A stretch of DNA of 59,443 bases from Singulisphaera sp. GP187 (GTDB lineage: Bacteria; Planctomycetota; Phycisphaerae; Phycisphaerales; SM1A02), in contig CAMBMO010000015.1 of assembly GCA_945868805.1 (NCBI GenBank), forward strand, positions 1 through 59,443. Direction: 5' to 3'. Of the stretch, positions 9,107-17,444 are shown one piece after another. Positions within the stretch are counted from its first letter, which is position 1; each line of letters opens with the position of its first letter. The position numbers and the translations under genes are program-made. The notes beneath the pieces are model-generated. The model saw only the letters and a list, made by a program, of their open reading frames with translations, searched no databases and was not told the origin of the DNA.

Positions 9107-9931
9107 ATGACGCTCCGCATCGACATCCTCACGCTCTTTCCCGATATGTTCGCGCCAGTTCTTGGCACCAGCATCGTCGGTCGTGCTGTTGCGCAGGGAT
9201 TGATCGATGTCCAGGTGCATGACATTCGCCAATGGTCCACTGGTGGGCACAACAAAGTCGACGACCGACCATTCGGCGGAGGACCAGGAATGGTCTTCAT
9301 GTGCGAACCACTTTGTGCGGCGGTCGAAGCGGTCGATGCTCAAGACCCGCGCCCTGCTCGCCGAATACTGCTCTCGCCATCCGGCGCGAGATTCACACAG
9401 TCTGAAGCGACGAAGATCGCGACAAGTGAACGGATCATGCTGGTCTGCGGTCATTACGAAGGCGTCGATCAGCGTGCGATCGATGAACTGAAGCTCGAGG
9501 AGATTTCGATCGGAGACTTTGTCCTCTCTGGTGGAGAATTGCCTGCGCTTGCCATTGTCGATGCGGTCGCGCGACTGATTCCCGGCGCACTCGGTCATGA
9601 GGATTCCGCGTCCGAAGATTCGTTTTCGATCAAGTCCGACGAGGGCAATCCCCTCCTCGACTGTCCGCACTACACCCGTCCGCGCGAATGGCGTGGACGA
9701 GTTGTTCCAGATGTACTGCTTTCTGGCGATCACCAAGCCATTGCTCGGTGGCGACGCGAAGAAAGCATCAACCGGACGCGTCAACGCCGTCCGGACCTCG
9801 ACTTACTCCATGGGCAACCACTTGAGGACGAGGCCTCAACGTTGCATCGCTCCACCGGCCTGTTCGCAACAACATGCTGCAAGGGCACATTCACAACAGG
9901 GCAAATCGCCCACGAGAGGAATCACACATGA
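9107..9931 (+). CDS. trmD: tRNA (guanine-37-N1)-methyltransferase
   Basis: TrmD uses S-adenosylmethionine to methylate G37 next to the anticodon and so prevents frameshifting. The SPOUT trefoil-knot motifs are intact: FPDMFAPVLGTSIVGRA, DDRPFGGGPGMV, VCGHYEGVDQR and ISIGDFVLSGGELPA. CPHYTRPREWRG is the conserved C-terminal-domain segment. At 274 residues the C-terminus is longer than usual by some 25 residues with no conserved features. Its stop overlaps the rplS start (ATGA), indicating coupling. Confidence 0.96.
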   Translation: MTLRIDILTLFPDMFAPVLGTSIVGRAVAQGLIDVQVHDIRQWSTGGHNKVDDRPFGGGPGMVFMCEPLCAAVEAVDAQDPRPARRILLSPSGARFTQSEATKIATSERIMLVCGHYEGVDQRAIDELKLEEISIGDFVLSGGELPALAIVDAVARLIPGALGHEDSASEDSFSIKSDEGNPLLDCPHYTRPREWRGRVVPDVLLSGDHQAIARWRREESINRTRQRRPDLDLLHGQPLEDEASTLHRSTGLFATTCCKGTFTTGQIAHERNHT

Positions 9932-10377
9932 ATCGAACCGCCATCATGGAGAGCGTGGAGGCCAAGCACTTGAAGCCCGCCGCAGATATCCCGACACTCC
10001 GAATCGGAGACACCGTCGACGTGCATTACCGCATCGTTGAAGGTGACAAGGAACGCGTCCAGGTCTTTCAGGGAATTCTGGTTTCCACAAAGGGACGCGG
10101 CATTAACCGTGTCATCACCATCCGTCGAATCGTCGCAAACGAAGGCGTTGAACGAGTATTCCCGTTGCACTCCGCACGTGTCGCGAAGGTGGAAGTCCTT
10201 CGTCACGCTGAAGTGCGGCGCGCGAAGTTGTACTACCTGCGTGGACTCACTGGTAAGGCGAGACGACTGAAAGAAATCCGCGCTGAGACCAGCAAGGGGA
10301 CCCGCAAAGAACCCGGCACCGACACGCGAACCGACACGCGAACCGACACGCGAACCGACACCCCCGGGACGAAGTGA
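9928..10377 (+). CDS. rplS: Ribosomal protein bL19 with repetitive C-terminal tail
   Basis: Large-subunit ribosomal protein L19 at the subunit interface, 149 residues with start ATG 9928 behind GAGAGGA. Conserved core: IRIGDTVDVHYR-like segment (TLRIGDTVDVHYR), FQGILVSTKGRG, RRIVANEGVERVFPLHS and KLYYLRGLTGKARRLKE. The last 25 residues are not part of the family: a TDTR tetrapeptide repeated from a 12-bp DNA repeat (10318-10361). The start overlaps the trmD stop. The stop overlaps a GTG start of the next reading frame. Confidence 0.96.
   Translation: MNRTAIMESVEAKHLKPAADIPTLRIGDTVDVHYRIVEGDKERVQVFQGILVSTKGRGINRVITIRRIVANEGVERVFPLHSARVAKVEVLRHAEVRRAKLYYLRGLTGKARRLKEIRAETSKGTRKEPGTDTRTDTRTDTRTDTPGTK
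10318..10361 (+). repeat. 12-bp tandem repeat in the 3' end of rplS
   Basis: The unit accgacacgcga occurs three times perfectly (10318-10353) plus a partial copy to 10361. The period is a multiple of three, so changes in copy number would keep the frame and only lengthen or shorten the TDTR tail of L19. Confidence 0.9.
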
Positions 10378-11048
10378 CCGCAATGCTCGCCAATCCGCGC
10401 GTCGAATTGCGGATTGTCGATGAACGAAACCCCACCGACCCTCCCAGGCTGGGAGGGTCTTTTCTTTGGTTCGGCGGTAATCCACAATCCGAGAACTGGC
10501 TCTCGCCCGCGGACCATCCCTCTTCGACCAAGGCACTTGAGCAGATATCGCTCTGTTGGAGTGGAACATTCGCCGACGAACTATTCGCAGGCGATGTTCG
10601 GAACTGGACACGGACCGGCCACGCCGCGCTCGGGTCTTGGCTCGATCGAACTCTTCCGGGGTTCAGCGCGAAGGGACCTCTCGGAATCGTCCCGCATCAC
10701 ACGCACTTGCTGAGCGATGTCGCTGGGCAGATGCGCCTGTGGAGTGCTCGATCGGAACAAGGTCTCGCCACAGTTCTCTATCCATCGGGCTTGATCGCGC
10801 CATCCATGGTCGGCGACATCGAAGACCATCTCGTTCGATCAATCTCGATGCTCGGACCGCGCTGCTCATTGTGCATCCTCGAAGACATCGCTCCCATTGC
10901 GGGCGAAATCGACTCCCCGACGCACTTTAATCGTGTGCCTTGGGGAACGGGAATCATTCCCCGTGAGCTCGTCGATCAACTGCTTCTCGAGCACTTGCCA
11001 TCCACGACGCCGTTATTCATCGCAAGCAACCCGCCCTTCTTTCGCTGA
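10374..11048 (+). CDS. Hypothetical protein coupled to rplS
   Basis: A 224-residue protein I do not recognise. It starts at GTG 10374, overlapping the rplS stop, or at ATG 10383. Sequence contains GPLGIVPHHTHLLSDVAGQM and HLVRSISMLGPRCSLCILED; no signal peptide or membrane segment is seen. Remarkably, a strong intrinsic terminator (10437-10467) sits inside the first thirty codons in frame, and no plausible start exists shortly after it. So either the protein is made only from transcripts that read through, or translation of its start helps RNA polymerase pass the terminator. Codon usage looks normal for the window, supporting a real gene. Confidence 0.55.
   Translation: MTAMLANPRVELRIVDERNPTDPPRLGGSFLWFGGNPQSENWLSPADHPSSTKALEQISLCWSGTFADELFAGDVRNWTRTGHAALGSWLDRTLPGFSAKGPLGIVPHHTHLLSDVAGQMRLWSARSEQGLATVLYPSGLIAPSMVGDIEDHLVRSISMLGPRCSLCILEDIAPIAGEIDSPTHFNRVPWGTGIIPRELVDQLLLEHLPSTTPLFIASNPPFFR
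10437..10467 (+). terminator. Intrinsic terminator after rplS
   Basis: GACCCTCCCAG (10437-10447) pairs perfectly with CTGGGAGGGTC (10449-10459), followed by TTTTCTTT (10460-10467). This is the best intrinsic terminator in the window. It ends the rpsP-trmD-rplS operon yet falls within the reading frame of the next gene. Confidence 0.88.
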
Positions 11049-11158
11049 AGAACGAATGGCGATGATTCAATATGCGGATCTCGCGCCTCGGATTTGCCTG
11101 ATCCGCCGATCGGTATAGACTTCCCTCATCGAAGCCAGACGGCTTCGCAGAGGAGATT

Positions 11159-11791
11159 GTGTTGACTTCGTTCGTAAGCGGTCTTGACTCGAAAGTGCTC
11201 GTCCTCAACAAGGTCTACACGGCTCTTCGTGTCGTCAGCGGGCGACGCGCGTTTACGTTGCTCGCCAACAATGTGGCAGAAGTCATCTCGGTCGAGGCGG
11301 GAAACTATGTCTCATACGATCTTGCGACTTGGTCGGACGCATCCGAATACCAACGAGCCCACGAGCACGAAGTACACGATTGGGTGACGACCACGCGCCT
11401 GATCATTGCCGTTCCGAAAATTGTCCGTCTGCTTGGATATGACAGATTCCCGCGCGAACAAGTGAAGTTGAATCGGCGCAATATTTACGCGCGCGATGGC
11501 AATCAGTGTCAGTACTGCGGGCTGTACTTCTCGACGCGGGAATTGACGCTTGATCATGTTGTTCCTCGCGTGCAGGGCGGCGAGAACTCATGGACGAATC
11601 TGGTCTGCGCGTGTGTCAAATGCAATGCACGCAAGGGAGGACGAACCCCGACCCAGGCGCGTCTGCGATTGATTCGGGCCGCGATCAAGCCCAAGCGCAA
11701 TCCAGCGATCGCACTACGACTCGGCAGTCCGAAGTATCAAAGCTGGAAGGCATTCCTCGACGAGGCATACTGGACGATCGAGCTGGAGTAA
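11159..11791 (+). CDS. HNH endonuclease family protein
   Basis: A 210-residue protein with a C-terminal HNH domain: CQYCG, then TLDHVVPRVQGG, WTNLVCACVKCNARKGGRTP. The two CxxC pairs bind structural zinc and the His residues form the beta-beta-alpha metal site of DNA-cutting enzymes. The N-terminal part (VLVLNKVYTALRVVSGRRAF) is the segment typically found in stand-alone housekeeping HNH proteins of many bacteria and cyanobacteria, not in restriction systems. Start GTG 11159 sits right behind AGGAGA (11151-11156); the neighbouring TTG 11162 is possible. Role unknown. Confidence 0.85.
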   Translation: MLTSFVSGLDSKVLVLNKVYTALRVVSGRRAFTLLANNVAEVISVEAGNYVSYDLATWSDASEYQRAHEHEVHDWVTTTRLIIAVPKIVRLLGYDRFPREQVKLNRRNIYARDGNQCQYCGLYFSTRELTLDHVVPRVQGGENSWTNLVCACVKCNARKGGRTPTQARLRLIRAAIKPKRNPAIALRLGSPKYQSWKAFLDEAYWTIELE

Positions 11792-11843
11792 GTCCGAAAC
11801 CGGGGACGAACGGGGGACGTTCCGGCGGCGCGGAGAATCGCCC

Positions 11844-13322
11844 TCATCCGGTCAGCGCGATGTTCAATCCAACGATAAGGGCGTTGTTGATGGCGTGCCC
11901 AACCATCGACGGAATCAGAGTGCCTCGAAGCTCGCGTGCAAGACAGAACGCGACCGCCAATGCTCCCAAGATAGGGATGAAAACGATGCCTTGCGGGTGG
12001 ATCGCAGCAAAGATAAGACTCGACGCAAGCGCCGAGATCAAGAACGAAAGTCCTCGTCCCCACTTGCGAGACATGTCGCGAAGGTGCATATAGAGCACTC
12101 CTCGAAAGACGATTTCCTCGACGATCGGTGCTGCAACGGCGGCGATGAACAAGAGCAAGAGTCGCTCGGTCGCATCGCCATCCGCGAGAGCTTTTTGAAT
12201 GGGATGCCCTGCCTCGGAGAGGCCTTGTGGGACGATGAAGCTCAGTGCGATCGCGAAAACAGCTCCGACCATGACCAGTGGAACTGCCATCGCGTATGTC
12301 GTGAATCCAAATGCGATTTCGCGCCAGAATCCTGCGCCGCAGTGGAGTCCAACATCCTGACGGATCTGGGTCCAAGAAACCTTTCGCTCCGCACTTCCTA
12401 CCCAAAGCGGGATTGCGAGTGCGAGGAGTGGCAGTGCCATCGCGCCGACCTGAACGAAGAGGGCGCCCAGCGACGACAATCGATCTTCGCGGCTTGCGAA
12501 AACCGCCACGCCCACCGCGATCGCCATGGTGAGAAGGAACCATCCAGCGAATGTCCACGCGAGCGCCGGCGCCGTCGTGATCGCGACGCGAAGCGGATCT
12601 GCGAGCACGTTTCTCGAATATCGCACGCCCACCACGATGAGCCACGTGATTCCACCAAGCCCTGCCAGGATCACGATGCAGAAAAATCCAAACAACGCCG
12701 CGATGAGTCGAACACCAGTCCGACCGCCAATCTCCTCGAAAACCGGGTCTGTCTTCGCTGTCGACAGCAACAACTCGCCGTACCAGCCCAGTGTGCTCTT
12801 GAGTGCTTGAGAGTCCTTCTCCGTTACTGGCGACACCAGCGACGGATCAGTTGAACTCGTCGCGAGTCCACCGATCAGACTTTTCACGATACGAGCAGTT
12901 GCCAGAAAGTCTGGAGGGGCGCAGGATGGTTCTGCTTCGACTCGACCGATCACTGCATCGACTTCCTCACCCGCTCTGGAATAATCGCCCGCCCGTGCGA
13001 GCAAAATCGCCCCGCAAAGATTTGAGACTGGCCTAGCGTCGGCCTTGAGCAGAGGTTCGACCTGAGCGATGATGGGGGCGCGCATGGACCCATTTGGATC
13101 GACCGCGAGAAGCGTGACCACCAATCGCCCGGTCAGCAGTTCCTTGATGTCGACAATCGAGGTCGCGCCCCCCTCATTACCCTCAACGCTCTGCGCCACG
13201 AGGTCATCGGGTGTATCTGCGTTGGTCGCTAACGAAACCAACCAATCCATCGACAGGTGAATCCCAATGCAGGCCGCGATCACGAACCAAGCGCCGAACA
13301 AGGATTTTCGAGAAATTGACAT
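11844..13322 (-). CDS. CPBP-family intramembrane metalloprotease
   Basis: A 492-residue polytopic membrane protein of the CPBP (CAAX protease/bacteriocin-processing) family. The C-terminal domain carries EEIVFRG (the EExxxR motif), AAIHPQG and HAINNAL, the three conserved metal/active-site motifs. The N-terminal half has one membrane anchor and an exported stretch of about 170 residues with no recognisable fold, followed by several helices. A glutamic protease mechanism like that of Rce1 is the family expectation; the substrate is unknown. It is convergent with the HNH gene and divergent from rplM. Confidence 0.83.
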   Translation of the reverse strand: MSISRKSLFGAWFVIAACIGIHLSMDWLVSLATNADTPDDLVAQSVEGNEGGATSIVDIKELLTGRLVVTLLAVDPNGSMRAPIIAQVEPLLKADARPVSNLCGAILLARAGDYSRAGEEVDAVIGRVEAEPSCAPPDFLATARIVKSLIGGLATSSTDPSLVSPVTEKDSQALKSTLGWYGELLLSTAKTDPVFEEIGGRTGVRLIAALFGFFCIVILAGLGGITWLIVVGVRYSRNVLADPLRVAITTAPALAWTFAGWFLLTMAIAVGVAVFASREDRLSSLGALFVQVGAMALPLLALAIPLWVGSAERKVSWTQIRQDVGLHCGAGFWREIAFGFTTYAMAVPLVMVGAVFAIALSFIVPQGLSEAGHPIQKALADGDATERLLLLFIAAVAAPIVEEIVFRGVLYMHLRDMSRKWGRGLSFLISALASSLIFAAIHPQGIVFIPILGALAVAFCLARELRGTLIPSMVGHAINNALIVGLNIALTG

Positions 13323-13428
13323 CGTGGGGACGGTATCAGGCGGACAATCCGAGAGGATTTCTGGGCGATCGCTCCCCTACCTTGCCCGAACCGGCGGGAC
13401 CGCCAAAGCGCCATCGACAAGCCATTGC

Positions 13429-13456
13429 TTGACACTTTCTTCGATTTCGGTACGCT
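13429..13456 (+). promoter_or_regulatory. Sigma-70-like promoter of rplM-rpsI
   Basis: A perfect TTGACA (13429-13434), a 16-base spacer and TACGCT (13451-13456) lie about 50 bp before the rplM start codon. This is the expected place and strength for a ribosomal operon promoter. Confidence 0.6.
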
Positions 13457-13508
13457 TTTCCATTCTCCAGTTTCGGACCTCAGAGCGACTTCGAAGGACA
13501 GACTCACC

Positions 13509-13985
13509 ATGCCACGCCAAACAACATTCGTCAAGCCCGGCCAACTCCCACCCACCTGGCGCATCGTAGATGCCGATGGAAAAGTGCTCGGACGGTTGGC
13601 GACTCAAGTCGCGACCGCGCTCATGGGAAAGCATCGACCTGAGTACACCCCAAATGTCCTCTGTGGCGACTCGATCATCATCACCAACGCCGCGAAGATC
13701 GTCCTCACGGGCAAAAAAGGACAGCTCAAGACACTCCGCAAGTGGAGCGGTTATCCAGGTGGACTTCGGGTGCGAACATACGACACCCTGCTCAAGGATG
13801 ACCCAACCACTTTGGTGACCGAAGCGATCATCCGAATGCTCCCTCGCGGTCGCCTCGGCCGGCGCATTCAGCGCAATCTGCGAGTCTTCGCAGGACCGCA
13901 GCACGACCACCAAGCACAACAACCAACCAAAATGAGCACCAAAATGAGCACCAAAATGAGCACCAAGATGAGCACCAAGGCCTAA
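13509..13985 (+). CDS. rplM: Ribosomal protein uL13 with repetitive tail
   Basis: Large-subunit ribosomal protein L13, 158 residues from ATG 13509. Conserved: WRIVDADGKVLGRLATQVA, LMGKHRPEYTPNVLCGD, TGKKGQLKTLRKWSGYPGGL and MLPRGRLGRRIQRNLRVFAG. After the family domain the protein ends in four copies of TKMS encoded by a 12-bp tandem repeat (13929-13976), an extension not found in typical L13. rpsI follows after 3 bp, the usual pairing. Confidence 0.96.
   Translation: MPRQTTFVKPGQLPPTWRIVDADGKVLGRLATQVATALMGKHRPEYTPNVLCGDSIIITNAAKIVLTGKKGQLKTLRKWSGYPGGLRVRTYDTLLKDDPTTLVTEAIIRMLPRGRLGRRIQRNLRVFAGPQHDHQAQQPTKMSTKMSTKMSTKMSTKA
13929..13976 (+). repeat. 12-bp tandem repeat in the 3' end of rplM
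   Basis: Four in-frame copies of aaaatgagcacc, the last with one A-to-G change (13965-13976). They encode the TKMS-repeat tail of L13. Confidence 0.9.
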
Positions 13986-13988
13986 TCC

Positions 13989-14474
13989 ATGATCACATCC
14001 ACGACCATGAAAATCCCGACCGACATCGTCGTCGGTGCAAATGCAATCGGAACGACGAAGGCTTCACTCCACCGTATCGCCGATCCAAAGGGTTGGTTCT
14101 GGGGAACGGGTCGTCGCAAGACTGCAACTGCGCGGGTGCGCGTCAAGCCAGGATCTGGCGAGTTCCTCGTCAACGAAACTCCTCTTGAAGAATTCTTCGT
14201 CGAAGATCGCGATCGCAAGTCCCTCCTCAGCGTGATGGACAAGTGTTCGCTCAAGGGCAAGATGGATGTCCGAGTGACCGTTGCCGGAGGCGGTTTCACC
14301 GGGCAATCTGGTGCCGTCTTGATGGGTCTGGCGCGAAGCCTCTTCGCGTATGACGCCAACCTCGAACCTGTGCTTCGTTCGAACTCGTATCTCACGCGAG
14401 ATTCGCGTAAGGTCGAACGCAAGAAGTACGGACAATCGGGTGCACGTCGCCGATTCCAGTTCTCCAAGCGCTGA
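13989..14474 (+). CDS. rpsI: Ribosomal protein uS9
   Basis: Small-subunit ribosomal protein S9, 161 residues. WGTGRRKTATARVRVKPGSG is the family signature and the C-terminus ends LTRDSRKVERKKYGQSGARR then RFQFSKR, the tail that reaches the P-site tRNA. The N-terminus carries about 30 residues before the family domain; ATG 14007 (MKIPTD) is an alternative start. Co-transcribed with rplM, and convergent with the next gene with a 9 bp gap. Confidence 0.96.
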   Translation: MITSTTMKIPTDIVVGANAIGTTKASLHRIADPKGWFWGTGRRKTATARVRVKPGSGEFLVNETPLEEFFVEDRDRKSLLSVMDKCSLKGKMDVRVTVAGGGFTGQSGAVLMGLARSLFAYDANLEPVLRSNSYLTRDSRKVERKKYGQSGARRRFQFSKR

Positions 14475-14483
14475 TCCGCTTCG

Positions 14484-16148
14484 CTATCCGCGAATCGTCC
14501 CTCCGATGGTCTGTCCGATCAGCCGGGCGACGGTGCTGATTGGTTTACGTTCTTCAATCGCCAGTTCTGCGACTGTCATCGGACACTCGCCGGTCCATCC
14601 AATTCGCTTCCAACAGAGCATTCGATTGGGATCGCTCGCACGAATGTGATCGATGCGGCGGGCGAGCTTTTCGAGTGCGCCCTGCCATGGCAGATGGGTG
14701 TCGATTGGGTCGGGCATCGGAATCGGTTCATGCAGAATTCGCTCGGGAAGCAGTTTGGGAACTGCGATCGAACTCAGCCGGCGCTCCAACGAGAGCGCCA
14801 CAGCGCGATCGACGCGCACACGTGCGCTCGCAACATGAATCGGATCGGATTCGCGCAAGACTCCGATCAACGACTCGGCAGAAATTGCCAGGATCCGCCG
14901 AAGCGTCGCAGGTGGAATGCGCGTGGCGTCGCCGCCCCCCCACAGCTTCAGTCGCGTCACGATCGCAGGCATCGACCGCATCAAGAGCGTGCGTACCAGA
15001 AGTCGAGCCCAGCGCAGGTCTGTCTCGATGCGATCCAGCTTGCTCTCGCTCGCACGAGTCATTGGGAGTAGAAGTGCATCTTGACGCGCACGCCACCAGA
15101 GAAATCGCACCGCCATCAAACGCGCTGGGTCTGCAGATCCGTCCTGCGCATGTGCCGCCAACCAAAGGCGCCCATCGCGCATGGGGGCGGCGCTGGCGAG
15201 ATTCGATCGAACCCATTCACTTCCGAGGATGACCTCGCGAGCATCTTCGCGCTCGAATGTCGTCGGAATCTTCACAGATGCAGGGCTGAATCGCTCGGCG
15301 TGCGTCTGTAACCACCGCCTTCGAAGCGCATGGATGAGTCGATCCGCCGACGGTTGCGAGCATCTCATTGCAAGTGCGATCTTCGCCGCCCCGAATCCTC
15401 TGCACCAGAGCGCGAACACCTTGGTCTCGCTCCCGGGATTGCGATCCTTGCGCCCCGCCAGACGCCCCCCAGTTGCCTCGGGAGTCTTGACAAGCAACGC
15501 GCGAACCGTCTCGGTGCTCACTCCAACTTCTTTCGCAATCGACCGGGAGGCGAGCGAGATTCGTCGCTCGCCACCAACCACCATGGCACCCGCTCGCCGC
15601 AGAATCGTGGCGCGCGTGAACGGCGTCACTCGCTTCACATGCGCGGCGCGCACGAGCGCATCTTCGTTGACCAAGCGGTACGCAACGGCGTCGACCTTGC
15701 GGATTGCCAGCATCAGCGACCCCGATCGATTCGACGAGGCGCGTCTCATCCAACAGGAGGGCAATCCACGATCTCGCAAGCGGTGGATCGTTCGCTCGCT
15801 CACACTCCACTCGCGCGCAAGTTGCGCCATAGACCACGCTTCTCCAAACTCTTCGGGTGCGCGACGACTGAGACGGAGCACGAGCTCACCGAGATCTCGG
15901 CGAAGTGTCTCCCCCACGACCCTCGGTTCACCCTGTCGCGCTTGCGATTGTTTCGTGCTTCGCTCGATACGGAACTGCGTGATCTTCCAGACAACATCGT
16001 TCCACCCGTAGAGTTCCTCTGCTTGAATCCGAACGAGCAGTTCTCGTGACGCGTTCAGTTGCCTGCGTGCGGCGACGGCGGGAATGAACGCCAACTGCTT
16101 CGCCAAGCTGCGCATTTCATCCAGGATGAAGGCACCTGATCTCGGCAT
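14484..16148 (-). CDS. Large multi-HTH, sigma-factor-like DNA-binding protein
   Basis: A 554-residue basic protein with several helix-turn-helix-like stretches: SMAQLAREWSVSERTIHRL (about 106-124), LASRSIAKEVGVSTETVRAL (about 199-218) and a third around 247-275. The C-terminal 65 residues contain an ARRIDHIRASDPNRMLCWKR stretch and then PMTVAELAIEERKPISTVAR, which resembles sigma-70 region 4 with its HTH. I could not identify regions 2.3-2.4 with confidence. It may be a divergent sigma factor or a transcription regulator confined to this lineage. It is followed (16 bp) on the same strand, upstream side, by alr. Function is inference from motif shape only. Confidence 0.5.
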   Translation of the reverse strand: MPRSGAFILDEMRSLAKQLAFIPAVAARRQLNASRELLVRIQAEELYGWNDVVWKITQFRIERSTKQSQARQGEPRVVGETLRRDLGELVLRLSRRAPEEFGEAWSMAQLAREWSVSERTIHRLRDRGLPSCWMRRASSNRSGSLMLAIRKVDAVAYRLVNEDALVRAAHVKRVTPFTRATILRRAGAMVVGGERRISLASRSIAKEVGVSTETVRALLVKTPEATGGRLAGRKDRNPGSETKVFALWCRGFGAAKIALAMRCSQPSADRLIHALRRRWLQTHAERFSPASVKIPTTFEREDAREVILGSEWVRSNLASAAPMRDGRLWLAAHAQDGSADPARLMAVRFLWWRARQDALLLPMTRASESKLDRIETDLRWARLLVRTLLMRSMPAIVTRLKLWGGGDATRIPPATLRRILAISAESLIGVLRESDPIHVASARVRVDRAVALSLERRLSSIAVPKLLPERILHEPIPMPDPIDTHLPWQGALEKLARRIDHIRASDPNRMLCWKRIGWTGECPMTVAELAIEERKPISTVARLIGQTIGGTIRG

Positions 16149-16164
16149 CGATAAAGAATACGAC

Positions 16165-17415
16165 TCACCCGGTCATCGCACTCGGCGATTGTCGATCAAG
16201 GCGTAGCGAATCAGAGGATGCAGTCCCGCTCGCCTCCCCGACATAACGACGCGGAATCTTGGGACTCATCCGGCAGAGCAATTCGTACGGATGGGCGCCG
16301 ACCGCCTCCGCGATCCTCGGCAGAAAATTTCGGGCCGAGCGATCCGCCCCGTACAACTCTGCGGTCATGCCGATAAATCCATCGCCATAGGCCAGCGAAG
16401 GATCGACATCCGTGAGGTCGACGACGATTTGATCCATATTGACGGCACCGACGACAGGAACTTCCCACGATCGGATCCCCATGGGCGAATCGCACATCAC
16501 ACGAACCCAGCGAGTCTCGTCGACATTCGATGCCAAGGGATAGCCGTCGAAGTAACCGACCGGAACGACCCCGAGTCGGGTATCGCGCTGTGCCGTCCAG
16601 CGCGATCCATATCCAACTGAGGCGTTGGTCGCGACGCTCTTCGTGTGAACAATTGTTGAATCCCAACGAACGATGGACTCGAGCGCCGGAACCAGCAGAT
16701 CCGTCCGAGTCGTTTCCAGCAACCCAGTCCATGCAAGCCCCGCACGCACCATTCGTCCATGAAAGCGCCCGCCGCGCAGGATCGCATGTGAATTCGCGAC
16801 ATGCACGATGGCGTCTTGCGGGATCTGATCCGAATTGTCCACGAGCAATCGATCGAACTCGTCCATCTGCGAATCGGTCCGCGCACCGTCGCTGCGACTA
16901 TCCGAAAAATGCGTGAAGACCCCGACGAGTCGCAGCCGCCGATCGTCCGCGATGTATGCGAGTGTTCGCGCCGCTTCGCTGGAGATCACCCCACCGCGCG
17001 ACATTCCCGTGTCGATTTCCAAGTGGACTGGTATCGCACCGCCACCGAGTTGATCCGCGATCGCGGCAAGATCGTGCGCATGAGAGATCCCGTGGACGAC
17101 CAGATGCAGACGGCCAGCGAGCAGGAGTCGGTGGATCTCTCCCCCAAGTTCGATCTCACGAATCGGCATCAACACGAGTTGTGGGGTCGTAACGCCGGCA
17201 GCGGAAATCGCCTCTGCCTGCGCGAGGCAATAGACCGCGAGCATGCTGACACCACTTTCGCAGAGCTGCCGGGCGATTCTCGGCGCGCCGAGCCCGTACG
17301 CATCCGCCTTGACGACCCCGCAGACATCGCACTGAGGAGCAATCAGCTCTCGGATGGTTCTGACATTGCGATCAAGCGCTGCAAGGTCGATGTTGATACA
17401 GCTCGTGATTCGCAT
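16165..17415 (-). CDS. alr: Alanine racemase
   Basis: PLP enzyme making D-alanine for peptidoglycan, 416 residues. INIDLAALDRNVRTIRE and VVKADAYGLG (the PLP-binding Lys) open the barrel; HLEIDTGMSRGG, FTHFSDS and NSHAILRG follow, and the C-terminal beta domain has VGYGSRW, VPVGYFDGYP, VGAVNMDQIVVDLTD and YELLCRMSPKIPRRY. The catalytic Tyr is in the VGYGS segment. A tail of about 25 residues after RRYVGEA has no family equivalent. The ATG is only a few bases from the divergent helicase reading frame, so promoters for one or both must lie inside the other's 5' coding region. Confidence 0.94.
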   Translation of the reverse strand: MRITSCINIDLAALDRNVRTIRELIAPQCDVCGVVKADAYGLGAPRIARQLCESGVSMLAVYCLAQAEAISAAGVTTPQLVLMPIREIELGGEIHRLLLAGRLHLVVHGISHAHDLAAIADQLGGGAIPVHLEIDTGMSRGGVISSEAARTLAYIADDRRLRLVGVFTHFSDSRSDGARTDSQMDEFDRLLVDNSDQIPQDAIVHVANSHAILRGGRFHGRMVRAGLAWTGLLETTRTDLLVPALESIVRWDSTIVHTKSVATNASVGYGSRWTAQRDTRLGVVPVGYFDGYPLASNVDETRWVRVMCDSPMGIRSWEVPVVGAVNMDQIVVDLTDVDPSLAYGDGFIGMTAELYGADRSARNFLPRIAEAVGAHPYELLCRMSPKIPRRYVGEASGTASSDSLRLDRQSPSAMTG

Positions 17416-17444
17416 CCGTGCGGCTCTCTCCTTGTATCGGCTTC

